DNA from: Polynucleobacter rarus
GTDB lineage: Bacteria > Pseudomonadota > Gammaproteobacteria > Burkholderiales > Burkholderiaceae
Length of the DNA stretch: 64,000 nt
Assembly (NCBI RefSeq): GCF_003072505.1
Contig: NZ_NTGB01000001.1
Coordinates: forward strand, 508,820 to 572,819
Direction of reading: 5' to 3'
The notes below the pieces were generated by a model. That model had not been told where the DNA came from, did not search any database, and was given only the letters and a program-made list of their open reading frames with translations. A program made the position numbers and the translations under genes. Shown one piece after another: positions 36,351 to 44,912 of the stretch. Position 1 is the first letter of the stretch; each line of letters opens with the position of its first letter.

Positions 36351-37835
36351 ATGGAACAGTTTGACGTGGTTGTTGTTGGAAAAGGAAATGCTGCATTATG
36401 TGCTGCTTTAGCTGCTTGTGATAAAGGCGCAAAAGTTGCCATGTTGGAAGCGGCACCAATTGAAGACTCCGGAGGTAATAGTCGTTTTGCGGGGGGAGTA
36501 ATGCGATTTGCGTATAGCTCTGCGAAAGACTTACAACGTCTAGCTGATATTCCTGATGATGAAGCTGAATCAACTGATTGGGACAACAACTCAAGAGATA
36601 TTTTCTTCGATGATTTGCTCCGTGTTACCAATGACCGTACAGATCCTGACTTATGTGAAACACTTGTGAATAATAGCTTGGAGGCAATGGTCTGGTTAAG
36701 AAGTCAGGGTGTGAGGTTTGTGCCCACTTACCGCGCACAATCTGCCATTGTCAATGGTAAGAGAAAATTCTTTGGCCGCATGCCCATGGAAATATCCGGT
36801 GGTGGTCCTGGTTTGGTGCAATATCTCAATGACACAGCAGTTAAAAAAGGAGTACAGATATTTTATGAAACTCGAGCTGTTTCTTTAATCTATGATGGGG
36901 TTAAATTGTCAGGTGTTAATGCGAAAGTTAAAGGTGTACCCACTGAATTTCATGCAAAATCTGTTGTCCTTGCCTGTGGTGGTTTTGAAGCAAATCCAGA
37001 ATGGCGTACAAAATACCTAGGTCCTGGTTGGGAATTAGCTAAAGTCCGCGGTACAAAATACAACATGGGTGATGGTTTAAAAATGGCGCTAGATATTGGG
37101 GCGTGTCCTTACGGAAATTGGTCTGGAAGACATGCTGTTTCATGGGAGCGTTACGCTCCTGAATTCGGGGACTTAACTTTGCCTCATAGTTCATATCGCC
37201 ATAGTTATCCAATGTCATTGATGATTAATAACGAAGGTAAACGTTTTGTAGATGAAGGAATCGATTTTTATAATTTTACCTATGCAAAATATGGTGGCGA
37301 GGTCTTAAAGCAGCCAGGACAAGAAGCTTGGCAAGTATTTGATGCAAAGGTCAAACATATCCTTCGTCCTGAGTATGGTGATAGGATGGTCACCCGTGTT
37401 GTTGCCAATACCATAGAAGAGTTGGCTGAAAAAATGGAAGGCGTTAATACTCAAGAATTCTTAAAAACAGTTGCAGAATTTAATGCTGCGGTAAAAACTG
37501 AAGTGCCATTTAATCATGCGATTAAAGATGGGCGAGGAACAGAAGGGATTGATCCACCCAAATCCAATTGGGCAAATCCTTTAGATACGGCACCATTTGA
37601 GGCTTATCACACCACCTGTGGTATCACATTCACTTTTGGTGGCTTACGTATTAATCCAAAAAATGGTCAGGTGCTTGATGTGCATCATCATCCAATTCAA
37701 GGGCTATATACAGCTGGTGAAATGGTGGGCGGTATATTCTATTTCAACTACCCAGCAGGAACTGGTTTGGTTTCAGGTGTGGTCTTTGGAATGATTGCAG
37801 GAAATGGTGCTGGTGAGGCTTCTTTAGCCAATTAA
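36351..37835 (+). CDS. FAD-dependent dehydrogenase, TcuA-like (fumarate reductase/flavocytochrome c group)
   Basis: A 494-aa flavoprotein. The N terminus has the FAD-binding motif FDVVVVGKGNAALCAALAA, then VAMLEAAPIEDSGGNSRFAGG, as in tricarballylate dehydrogenase TcuA. The C-terminal FAD-binding part is GLYTAGEMVGGIFYFNYPAG. TcuA oxidises tricarballylate to cis-aconitate; related enzymes reduce or oxidise other dicarboxylates. There is no Tat or Sec signal, so it is cytoplasmic. It is first in a three-gene operon with an MmgE/PrpD protein and a Bug receptor, a set consistent with uptake and breakdown of a tricarballylate- or methylcitrate-like acid (inference). Confidence 0.85.
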   Translation: MEQFDVVVVGKGNAALCAALAACDKGAKVAMLEAAPIEDSGGNSRFAGGVMRFAYSSAKDLQRLADIPDDEAESTDWDNNSRDIFFDDLLRVTNDRTDPDLCETLVNNSLEAMVWLRSQGVRFVPTYRAQSAIVNGKRKFFGRMPMEISGGGPGLVQYLNDTAVKKGVQIFYETRAVSLIYDGVKLSGVNAKVKGVPTEFHAKSVVLACGGFEANPEWRTKYLGPGWELAKVRGTKYNMGDGLKMALDIGACPYGNWSGRHAVSWERYAPEFGDLTLPHSSYRHSYPMSLMINNEGKRFVDEGIDFYNFTYAKYGGEVLKQPGQEAWQVFDAKVKHILRPEYGDRMVTRVVANTIEELAEKMEGVNTQEFLKTVAEFNAAVKTEVPFNHAIKDGRGTEGIDPPKSNWANPLDTAPFEAYHTTCGITFTFGGLRINPKNGQVLDVHHHPIQGLYTAGEMVGGIFYFNYPAGTGLVSGVVFGMIAGNGAGEASLAN

Positions 37836-37886
37836 TCTAAGAGCCTTTCTGTAATAAGAGGCCAAAGCTGACAAAGTGGAATAAAT

Positions 37887-39245
37887 ATGTTCACACAGGA
37901 TTTAGCGAATTTCGTTTCAGACGCATGGTCATGCCCTATGGCAGAAGACCTATTGCTCAAAGCCCAAGATGCTTTCATTGATTGTTTGGGAGTTGGCTTA
38001 GCAGGATCTTTAGAACCTGTGACAGAAAAAGCAATCGCTTGGAGCAAGATGAATGGTACTGGTAGTTTTGCTATATTTGGTCAGCGTACCTCGGTTGGGC
38101 TTGCTGATGCTGCATTGATTAATGCAATATCTTCTCATGCGCTTGATTTTGATGATAGCCACCCTAATCTCAGGGGACACCCTAGTGTGACATTAGTCCC
38201 AACTGCTCTTGCAATTGGACAGATGCAAGGCTCATCAGGAAAAGATGTATTAAAAGCCTATGTTCTTGGGCTTGAGATTGCGGGTAAGCTTGGAAGGGCG
38301 GTAGGTGAGGAACACTTTATGAAAGGGTGGCATTCTACCGCAACGATGGGTGCTTTTGGAGCGACAACGGTTGCTGCATGCTTGTTGGGGTTAAACTCTT
38401 TGGAATTACAGCATGCTTGGGGACTTTTAGCTTCGCAAACGAGTGGTCTAGTTCGTAATTTTGGCACGATGACCAAGCCATTTCATGCTGGGCATGCAGC
38501 AAGAAGTGCAATTCAATCTGCTTGGTTAGTCAAGCAAGGGTTTACATCAGATCCTATTATTTTTGATGGGAAGAATAGCTTTTTAGATACTTACGGTGGC
38601 AGAGATAGACTGTCCCCGAAAGAGATTTTGAGTTACTTAGGGAGCCCCTGGGAAATCGTTAATCCTGGTGTGTACGTTAAAGGTTGGCCTTGTTGCTATT
38701 CAAATCATCGTGCTATTGGTGGTCTTTTTGGATTAATAGAGAAGTACCAATTAGTTGCCGAAGAAATTGAAAATATTTCCATTGGGTTTTTACCAGGTAC
38801 AGATACAGCGCTTGTCAGTAAAGATCCTAAAACAGGCCTTGAAGGTAAATTTAGTATTGAATATGTTTTATCTGCCATATTTTTAGATGGGGAGCTAACT
38901 TTAGAGACCTTCTCAGATGAAATGGTAATGCGAGGCTCAGCTCAAAGCTTCATTAAAAAAATTCAGCGTTACGCCATTGAGGATGAAAAAATCTATTCTG
39001 GTATCTCAGGGTATACCGATTTAACTGTATCAACAAGTAGAGGTGAATTTAAAACTCGAATTGATAAAGTTCCAGGATCTCCCGCGTGGCCACTTTCTGA
39101 AAAAGATAAAAAAATAAAATTTATAGATTGTGCCAAGCGTGCAATTGGACCGGAGCAATCAGAAGAGTTATACCAAGAAGCAAGTCATTTAATGCAGAGT
39201 TTAGATTTAAGGAAATTGATTGATTTACTAATACCTATTCCGTAG
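37887..39245 (+). CDS. MmgE/PrpD family protein
   Basis: A 452-aa protein of the 2-methylcitrate-dehydratase-like fold. The hallmarks are DAFIDCLGVGLAGS near the N terminus, NAISSHALDFDDSH, GWHSTATMGAFGATTVAACLLGL and GTMTKPFHAGHAARSAIQSAWLVKQGF. YVKGWPCCYSNHRAIGG comes later. The family includes 2-methylcitrate dehydratase (PrpD), cis-aconitate decarboxylase and immune-responsive gene 1, so the substrate is probably a tricarboxylic acid. It follows the TcuA-like gene by 51 bp and precedes a Bug receptor by 45 bp. Confidence 0.9.
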   Translation: MFTQDLANFVSDAWSCPMAEDLLLKAQDAFIDCLGVGLAGSLEPVTEKAIAWSKMNGTGSFAIFGQRTSVGLADAALINAISSHALDFDDSHPNLRGHPSVTLVPTALAIGQMQGSSGKDVLKAYVLGLEIAGKLGRAVGEEHFMKGWHSTATMGAFGATTVAACLLGLNSLELQHAWGLLASQTSGLVRNFGTMTKPFHAGHAARSAIQSAWLVKQGFTSDPIIFDGKNSFLDTYGGRDRLSPKEILSYLGSPWEIVNPGVYVKGWPCCYSNHRAIGGLFGLIEKYQLVAEEIENISIGFLPGTDTALVSKDPKTGLEGKFSIEYVLSAIFLDGELTLETFSDEMVMRGSAQSFIKKIQRYAIEDEKIYSGISGYTDLTVSTSRGEFKTRIDKVPGSPAWPLSEKDKKIKFIDCAKRAIGPEQSEELYQEASHLMQSLDLRKLIDLLIPIP

Positions 39246-39290
39246 TTCAACCAGAATGAAATAAGAGTTTAGTTATTCAGGGGGAGACAT

Positions 39291-40277
39291 ATGCAACACT
39301 ATAAAAAGTGCCTTATTAGCTTGATTGGAGTATTACTAGTTGGTTCTACAGCGATGATACATGCGGCTGAGAATCCTGCTGATTGGCCGTCTCGGCCTGT
39401 AAAAATTATCATTCCTTTTAGTTCGGGTGGTGGGACAGATAACTTATCCCGCGTACTTGCTCAAAAGTTAACTAAAATCTTTGGGCAAACTTTTATTGTT
39501 GATAATCGACCAGGCGGGGGCGGTACGATTGGTGCTGAACAAGTCGCTAGATCAACTCCAGATGGCTATACCTTATGTATTGTTTCAGGAAGTTACTCTG
39601 CTACTCCAGCATTACATAAGCTTCCTTATGACCCTGTTAATGGCATTACGCCTATCAGTTTGTTGGCTACAGGGCCTTTAATTGTAGTAGCAAGTTCTTC
39701 TTTAAAAGTGAAAACGTTTCCAGAGTTAATTACCTATGCTAGGGCTCATCCGTATGAAGTTTCTTTTGGATCAACAGGTATAGGCAGCAATGCTCATTTG
39801 GTTGGTGAGATGGTTGATCAAATTACCAATGTCAAAATGACACATATCCCCTATAAAGGAGCAGGACCTGGTCTGACTGATTTATTATCAGGGCATCTTA
39901 ATCTAGGGTATTACACCTCAGTTGCTGTGACACCATTTATTCAATCGGGTAAGTTAAAGGCCTTAGCTGTAACGACGGAAAATCGTGTCGATAGTTTGCC
40001 AGAAGTTCCTACGATCAAGGAATTTATTCCTGAATTTGGTTCTATGGAACATTGGTATGGATTATGGGGGCCAGCCGGTATCCCACCAGAAATTGTGAAC
40101 CGCTTAAATGCGGCCGTATCTAAGGTGATCGATACTCCTGAAATGCAAGAAAGAATTTTGGCAGAGGGATTTTCTCCATTTAAGGGATCTCCAGAAGATT
40201 TCCGTAAACGTTTATCGATAGAAGTACCTCGTTGGATAAAAGTCGCTAAGACCGCTAATATCAAAATGAATGATTAA
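39291..40277 (+). CDS. Bug/TctC-family periplasmic substrate-binding protein
   Basis: A 328-aa receptor with a signal peptide (CLISLIGVLLVGSTAMIHAA) and then WPSRPVKIIIPFSSGGGTDNLSRV and FIVDNRPGGGGTIGAEQVA. The pocket stretch is VSFGSTGIGSNAHLVGEM. A GGGGAGA site precedes the ATG. As the third gene of the TcuA-like/PrpD operon it probably binds the tricarboxylate that the other two metabolise. It converges on the SDR gene with only 9 bp between. Confidence 0.9.
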   Translation: MQHYKKCLISLIGVLLVGSTAMIHAAENPADWPSRPVKIIIPFSSGGGTDNLSRVLAQKLTKIFGQTFIVDNRPGGGGTIGAEQVARSTPDGYTLCIVSGSYSATPALHKLPYDPVNGITPISLLATGPLIVVASSSLKVKTFPELITYARAHPYEVSFGSTGIGSNAHLVGEMVDQITNVKMTHIPYKGAGPGLTDLLSGHLNLGYYTSVAVTPFIQSGKLKALAVTTENRVDSLPEVPTIKEFIPEFGSMEHWYGLWGPAGIPPEIVNRLNAAVSKVIDTPEMQERILAEGFSPFKGSPEDFRKRLSIEVPRWIKVAKTANIKMND

Positions 40278-40286
40278 TCTAGGATG

Positions 40287-41048
40287 TCAAGCGCAGGTGA
40301 TACCACCATCTAAGATGAGGGTTTGACCAGTCATAATCGATGCAGCCTCACTAGCCAGGTAACTTACTGCTGCGGCAACATTTTCAGCAGTGCAAAAACG
40401 CCCCAGTGGAATCTTGCTCAGTCTAGATTGGCGATACGCTTCATCGGGATTAAATTGATTAATGCGAGCAGCAGTTTCAACACGACCTGGTGCTATGGCA
40501 TTAACTCGAATATCATGCTGCGCCCATTCAAGGGCTAACATTTTTGTCATTTGCATCATGCCTGCTTTTGAAATTCCGTAGGTACTTCTTTCGGCTGTGC
40601 CTACGACACCATGTAATGAAGCAATGTTGATGATTGAACCAGCTTGCTTATTCTGTATCAGATACTTTCCTACAGCTTGAGTTATAAAGTATGTGCCTTT
40701 TAGATTGGTATCTATCACAAGGTCCCAATCACTCTCGCTAACGTCTTCTGCAGCTCTACGAAGTGCGACTCCGGCATTATTGACTAGCACATTAATCTGA
40801 CCCAATTGTTTTAGCGTGGATGAAATGCACTGAGCAATACTTTTTTGATCGCGAAGATTAAGTTGTATAGCGATTGCTTCAGAACCAATCGCTTTAATTT
40901 CTGCGAGTACTGGATCTAATTTTTGAATATCACTAGAAGAGGTTAAAGCTAGTCGATAGCCATCACGTGCAAGCGCAAGAGCGGTAGCATGTCCTATACC
41001 TTGGGCTGCACCTGTGACGATAGCGACTGGCGTGAGTATTGTTTTCAT
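40287..41048 (-). CDS. short-chain dehydrogenase/reductase (FabG-like SDR)
   Basis: A 253-aa classical SDR. The nucleotide-binding TGxxxGxG motif is IVTGAAQGIGHATAL, NNAG is at VLVNNAGVALRRA, and the catalytic residues are Ser (SIINIASLHG) and YxxxK (STYGISKAGMMQM). The C-terminal segment DGGITCA is typical of FabG-like enzymes. The substrate is unknown. It is the last gene of a minus-strand operon with two DapA-like aldolases upstream, controlled probably by the divergent LysR gene. Confidence 0.92.
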   Translation of the reverse strand: MKTILTPVAIVTGAAQGIGHATALALARDGYRLALTSSSDIQKLDPVLAEIKAIGSEAIAIQLNLRDQKSIAQCISSTLKQLGQINVLVNNAGVALRRAAEDVSESDWDLVIDTNLKGTYFITQAVGKYLIQNKQAGSIINIASLHGVVGTAERSTYGISKAGMMQMTKMLALEWAQHDIRVNAIAPGRVETAARINQFNPDEAYRQSRLSKIPLGRFCTAENVAAAVSYLASEAASIMTGQTLILDGGITCA

Positions 41049-41062
41049 AAATTATGAAGTGA

Positions 41063-41977
41063 TTACCATCCTTTAGGTTCATTATTCATGAATGATAACG
41101 CCATTAATTCTTTAGCGAGTGCTGCGTGCTCTGTTTGAGTTAATTGGTTTTGTGGTGGTCTTGGAATACCACAATCTCTACCCATGGCGACAAGGGCGCT
41201 TTTTAATGAGGCGAAACCATATTTCTTCAATAAAAACATTAATGCAGCCATATCTTCTTGAGCTTTACGAGCCTCTGAATAACGCTCAGTTCTACAAATG
41301 GTATATAGCTCCTTTACAAGATTAGGGGCGATACTACTGAGTGAAGAAATCATACTCGTCGCACCAATGGCGCCGGATGAGACCATATATTCATTACCAG
41401 CCAATAATTGGAAATCTGGTTTAGTACGCCAAACATTTGAGATGATATTGATCATAAATTGCCAGTCAAGGCTAGCATCAATTAATCCCGAAAAATTACC
41501 CAATTGCTCTACAAGTTTGAGGACTTGGTCGGTTGAAAGCTTAATGCCGCCCATCTCATCGGGAGTGTAAAAGAGAAAGAAGGGAAGTTTTACTGCCTTG
41601 GCAACTTGACTAAAGTGTTCAGAAATCATCGCAGCTGGCGGAGTCCAGTAGTAGGGTGTCGTACAAATAATCGCTTCTGCGCCAACCGCTTCTGCGTATT
41701 TTGCTCGAGCTACTGCAATTGATGTTCCAGAATCACTCACATGAGCAAGAACAGGAATGCGACCATTGACTTGTTTTAGAACAAAATCAAACTGAGCGCG
41801 CTGTTCAAGATCAGTCAAGCTGACAGATTCACCAGGATGCATTGTGATCGCAAGGGATTGGGCGCCATGTTTGATATGAAACTCGATGACTTGTTCAAAT
41901 TTAGCGTAATCAATTTTACGATCTTGGTTAAACGGCGTAATTGGTGCGTGAACTAAACCGGGGGTAAAAGTAGACAT
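41063..41977 (-). CDS. DapA-family protein lacking the Schiff-base lysine
   Basis: The frame is open from a TTG at 42010 that overlaps the upstream stop, but the ATG at 41977 starts the alignable domain, giving 304 aa. The TIM barrel resembles its neighbour at 42004-42918, including GLVHAPITPFNQD, SLAITMHPGESVSLT and a C-terminal GIPRPP. Where the neighbour has the catalytic Lys in VAMKEAS, this protein reads SGLIDAS, with Ile at that position. The Tyr in FLFYTPDEM is kept. A classical pyruvate-type Schiff-base mechanism is therefore unlikely; it may be a regulatory or structural partner of the intact paralogue. Confidence 0.82.
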   Translation of the reverse strand: MSTFTPGLVHAPITPFNQDRKIDYAKFEQVIEFHIKHGAQSLAITMHPGESVSLTDLEQRAQFDFVLKQVNGRIPVLAHVSDSGTSIAVARAKYAEAVGAEAIICTTPYYWTPPAAMISEHFSQVAKAVKLPFFLFYTPDEMGGIKLSTDQVLKLVEQLGNFSGLIDASLDWQFMINIISNVWRTKPDFQLLAGNEYMVSSGAIGATSMISSLSSIAPNLVKELYTICRTERYSEARKAQEDMAALMFLLKKYGFASLKSALVAMGRDCGIPRPPQNQLTQTEHAALAKELMALSFMNNEPKGW

Positions 41978-42003
41978 AGAAGGGGCCTTATTAAAAGATG
42001 GAT

Positions 42004-42918
42004 TTACCAACCATGAGGTTCGGTATCAAGAATGCCTAACTCTTCAAGCTTCTTAGCAATAAAGGCTTGACGTTCCTTAGTTGCTGTTGGCAAGGGAGGT
42101 CTTGTAGGGCCTACGGGTCTACCCATGATGACCATACCACCCTTTAATGAAGATGGATATTGATCTCGGAATAAATCCCACAATTGAGCTAATTTAAATT
42201 GAAGCTCTCGCGCTTTAACACTATCACCTCTAGTGCAAGCATCAAATAATTGGCTGCATAAGTTAGGGCAAATTCCGCCAGCAGAAGAGTAAGATCCAAC
42301 GCAACCGAGTGGCACTGAAGGAGCTAAAAATTCAACTCCTGCTACGATTGAAAAGTCAGGACGTACTTTTAGGGCAGCTCTTGAGATCTCTAAAAATTTA
42401 GCACTGTCAAAGCTCGCTTCTTTCATGGCAACTAAGCTAGGAACATTTTCAAGTAGTCGTGTAATTAATTCACCTGTAAATTCAATACCTTCAAGGTAGC
42501 TTGGCGAGTTATACGCAATGATGGGGAGGTCCATTGACTTGCTTAGGCGAACATAATATTCATAGATAGCATCTTGTGATGGGCTCCAGAAATAAGGAGT
42601 GATTGCGATAATTGCATCGGCACCAATTTTTTGAGCGTGCTGGGCAAGCTCAATAGAATCTTCCACAGAAAGTGCGCTGACATGGACAGAAACTGGAACT
42701 CTTCCAGCAACAGTTTTAACCGCTACTTCTGCAAAAGCTTTACGCTCAGGTATGGTTAAATTCAGTGATTCTCCTTTGTGATGAGGCCATGATATTGCTG
42801 TAGCCCCAGTTCTTACGTGAAAATCCAGTAATTTTTCAAAGGTTGGTAGGTCAGGAGAAAAATCATCCTTCAAAGGTGTTACGGGACTTTGCATTACGCC
42901 TTTAAGAATAAGCGGCAT
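42004..42918 (-). CDS. dihydrodipicolinate synthase (DapA)-family aldolase/lyase
   Basis: A 304-aa TIM-barrel enzyme. The family opening is LILKGVMQSPVTPLKDD. The Schiff-base Lys is in SLVAMKEASFDSAK and the catalytic Tyr in PIIAYNSPSYLEG. The C terminus reads GRPVGPTRPPLP. Family members include DapA, N-acetylneuraminate lyase and 4-hydroxy-2-oxoglutarate-type aldolases; the product here is not assigned. The stop overlaps the alternative start of the DapA-like paralogue downstream. It lies 135 bp from the divergent LysR gene, which is the likely regulator. Confidence 0.9.
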   Translation of the reverse strand: MPLILKGVMQSPVTPLKDDFSPDLPTFEKLLDFHVRTGATAISWPHHKGESLNLTIPERKAFAEVAVKTVAGRVPVSVHVSALSVEDSIELAQHAQKIGADAIIAITPYFWSPSQDAIYEYYVRLSKSMDLPIIAYNSPSYLEGIEFTGELITRLLENVPSLVAMKEASFDSAKFLEISRAALKVRPDFSIVAGVEFLAPSVPLGCVGSYSSAGGICPNLCSQLFDACTRGDSVKARELQFKLAQLWDLFRDQYPSSLKGGMVIMGRPVGPTRPPLPTATKERQAFIAKKLEELGILDTEPHGW

Positions 42919-43053
42919 GTATTTTCCAATCCATAGTTAGGTTTGTGGGTAGCTATCTATCTGTCTGTTACCTTGTTTATTCTAGTGAAATTTAAGGATT
43001 TTGAATCATAGCTAGGTATACAATCACCTTTAACTCTACAATTAAATATCACC

Positions 43054-43950
43054 ATGGATCGCTTACACGGCATTGTTGTATACCTCAGAATTGTTGAAAT
43101 TGGCACACTCAGTGGAACAGCAAGAGATCTAGGGGTTTCTACTGCTGCAATTAGTGCTACTTTGGCTAGATTAGAGGCCAAACTATCTGTCACCCTACTT
43201 GATAGAACGACTCGTCGTTTAAGGGTTACGGAAGAGGGGGCAGAGTTTTACGAACGATGTAAAAAATTAATGTTTGACCTTGATGAAGCTGAATTATCTA
43301 TAGGTAGTGCAGGTAAAGAGCCTAGGGGTAAATTAAAGGTCGGTATTCCATCAGGTCTTTGCAAAATGTGGGTGGTTCCGCACTTGCCTGACTTTATTAA
43401 AAAATATCCAGCAGTTTCCCTAGAGATTGTTTGTAGTGACTTTGTTCCTTACACGATTGATGATGGGCTTGATTTATCAATCCAGGTTGGTGAACTACAT
43501 TCATCAAGACTGGTGATGAAACATTTATCAAGTATTAACTATGTCGTTTGTGCATCGCCAAAATATTTAGACGCAAAGGGGATTCCACAAACGCCTGAAG
43601 ACTTGAAACAGCATGCCTGTATTTCATATCGTCGTCCAAGAAATGGTTTGATACGAGAGTGGCGATTTAAAGACAGAGATAAAAATCAACATATGGAGAT
43701 CGATGGTTATCTCACATTTAACAGTGGCGAAGCCCTTGTAAGCGCAGCTGTTGCTGGTCTAGGTGTAATTCAGTCAGCTGAATACTATGTTCGGCCAATG
43801 ATTGATGCTGGTCAACTTATTCCAATTTTAGAGTCTTATACAGTCAAAGGCCATGACATTTCTGTCGTATTTAGACAATCTAAAAATTTACCGCCTAAGA
43901 TGCGTGTGTTTATTGATTTTTTAAGCGAAATATTTCAAAAGTTTCCATAA
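43054..43950 (+). CDS. LysR-type transcriptional regulator
   Basis: A 298-aa protein with the N-terminal winged HTH (GTLSGTARDLGVSTAAISATLARLEAKLSVTLLDRTTRRLRVTEEG) and a C-terminal effector-binding domain (GKLKVGIPSGLCKMWVVPHLPDFIKKYP). It is transcribed divergently from the DapA-like/SDR operon, the usual arrangement for a LysR regulator of its neighbour. The 135-bp gap probably holds the operator. The effector is unknown. Confidence 0.92.
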   Translation: MDRLHGIVVYLRIVEIGTLSGTARDLGVSTAAISATLARLEAKLSVTLLDRTTRRLRVTEEGAEFYERCKKLMFDLDEAELSIGSAGKEPRGKLKVGIPSGLCKMWVVPHLPDFIKKYPAVSLEIVCSDFVPYTIDDGLDLSIQVGELHSSRLVMKHLSSINYVVCASPKYLDAKGIPQTPEDLKQHACISYRRPRNGLIREWRFKDRDKNQHMEIDGYLTFNSGEALVSAAVAGLGVIQSAEYYVRPMIDAGQLIPILESYTVKGHDISVVFRQSKNLPPKMRVFIDFLSEIFQKFP

Positions 43951-43974
43951 TTTAGGGCGGAGTGGTTGACTATG

Positions 43975-44160
43975 TCAATTCGCTTTTGAAACTACTTTAA
44001 CGAAAATTTTGATGGTTTTGTTATTAACCAAAAGCTCTAACGGTTCGTTTTGAGAATGATCCGACGAGTCAGTATTTTGTGCTAAAAAATTTGTTAATAT
44101 CTCTCTATTCCTAGAGTCGGATAAGATGGTTTTAGCGGATGTACTTTTAAGTGCTTTCAT
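43975..44160 (-). CDS. small hypothetical protein (61 aa), copy 1 of a local two-copy family
   Basis: The 61-aa polypeptide reads MKALKSTSAKTILSDSRNRE, continuing LLVNNKTIKIFVKVV. A near-identical 50-aa version lies on the same strand at 49715-49867, beginning MKALKSELAKAILADARNRE. Upstream sequence is conserved as well: both carry TGCTAAGAT exactly six bases before the ATG. That looks like an extended -10 element and would put the transcription start about at the start codon, a leaderless arrangement (inference). Two copies with shared upstream DNA make it more likely to be a real gene. No known domain is recognised. Confidence 0.55.
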   Translation of the reverse strand: MKALKSTSAKTILSDSRNREILTNFLAQNTDSSDHSQNEPLELLVNNKTIKIFVKVVSKAN

Positions 44161-44319
44161 GATTTCATCTTAGCAGAAGCCTAAAAAGATCATTAGAAAA
44201 TCCCCTAGAAAAAACTAGAGTAAAAATTAACGTAGTCAAATTAATAAGGACTTATGAACAGATGGTTTCCTGCAAGCAAGCTACCTCTTTCACAAAAAAG
44301 AATTTAGAGGAATCATTAA

Positions 44320-44730
44320 ATGAGTGAAAATAAACCAGAGGGTTGTTTGTTCTGTATTGTTCAGACGATTGATCGTGGTCGAATTGTTGAAGAAAATGAT
44401 TTAGCCTTTGTGATTCGGGATGCATTTCCAGTATCTGAGCATCATTCACTTTTTATACCTAAACGCCACGTACTCGATTACTTTGGTTTATCCCAAGAAG
44501 AAGTGATTGCGATTCACAATCTAATACATTCTCAAAAAGCATACTTAAGCAATTTTGATAAAACTATCGATGGTTATAACATTGGCATGAATTGCGGCGA
44601 AACTGCGGGTCAATCAGTCTGGCATTGCCATGTTCACTTAATCCCCAGAAGAAAAGGCGATACCGAATATCCTAAAGGGGGCGTACGTCACGTTATTGCT
44701 TACAAAGGAAATTATGAGGATTTAAGATAA
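44320..44730 (+). CDS. HIT-family protein
   Basis: A 136-aa histidine-triad protein. The N terminus has the zinc-like CLFCIVQ, DAFPVSEHHSLFIPKRHV follows, and the triad near the C terminus is SVWHCHVHLIPRR. The family hydrolyses or transfers nucleoside phosphoramidates and dinucleotides. The gene lies between a tiny minus-strand ORF and the first PhoD-like gene. AGAGGAA precedes the ATG. Confidence 0.93.
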   Translation: MSENKPEGCLFCIVQTIDRGRIVEENDLAFVIRDAFPVSEHHSLFIPKRHVLDYFGLSQEEVIAIHNLIHSQKAYLSNFDKTIDGYNIGMNCGETAGQSVWHCHVHLIPRRKGDTEYPKGGVRHVIAYKGNYEDLR

Positions 44731-44912
44731 GAGAGTCGATTCTTACTGTCCCCTGTTGTATGTCTCAGTAACACTTCCCCTTGAATTGATCTTCTTTCCC
44801 TGAACTGTACTAATTCAAAATTGAGTATTAAACTTTGCTTATAAAAGCTTAATAAGTAATACCGAAATAATTAAAACCTAAATAATTAAAACCTTACAGG
44901 GGACACTTTTGT

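Noticed and set aside
36290..36631. Minus-strand open frames at the start of the TcuA-like gene
   Set aside because: They are shadows of the FAD-binding domain coding sequence.
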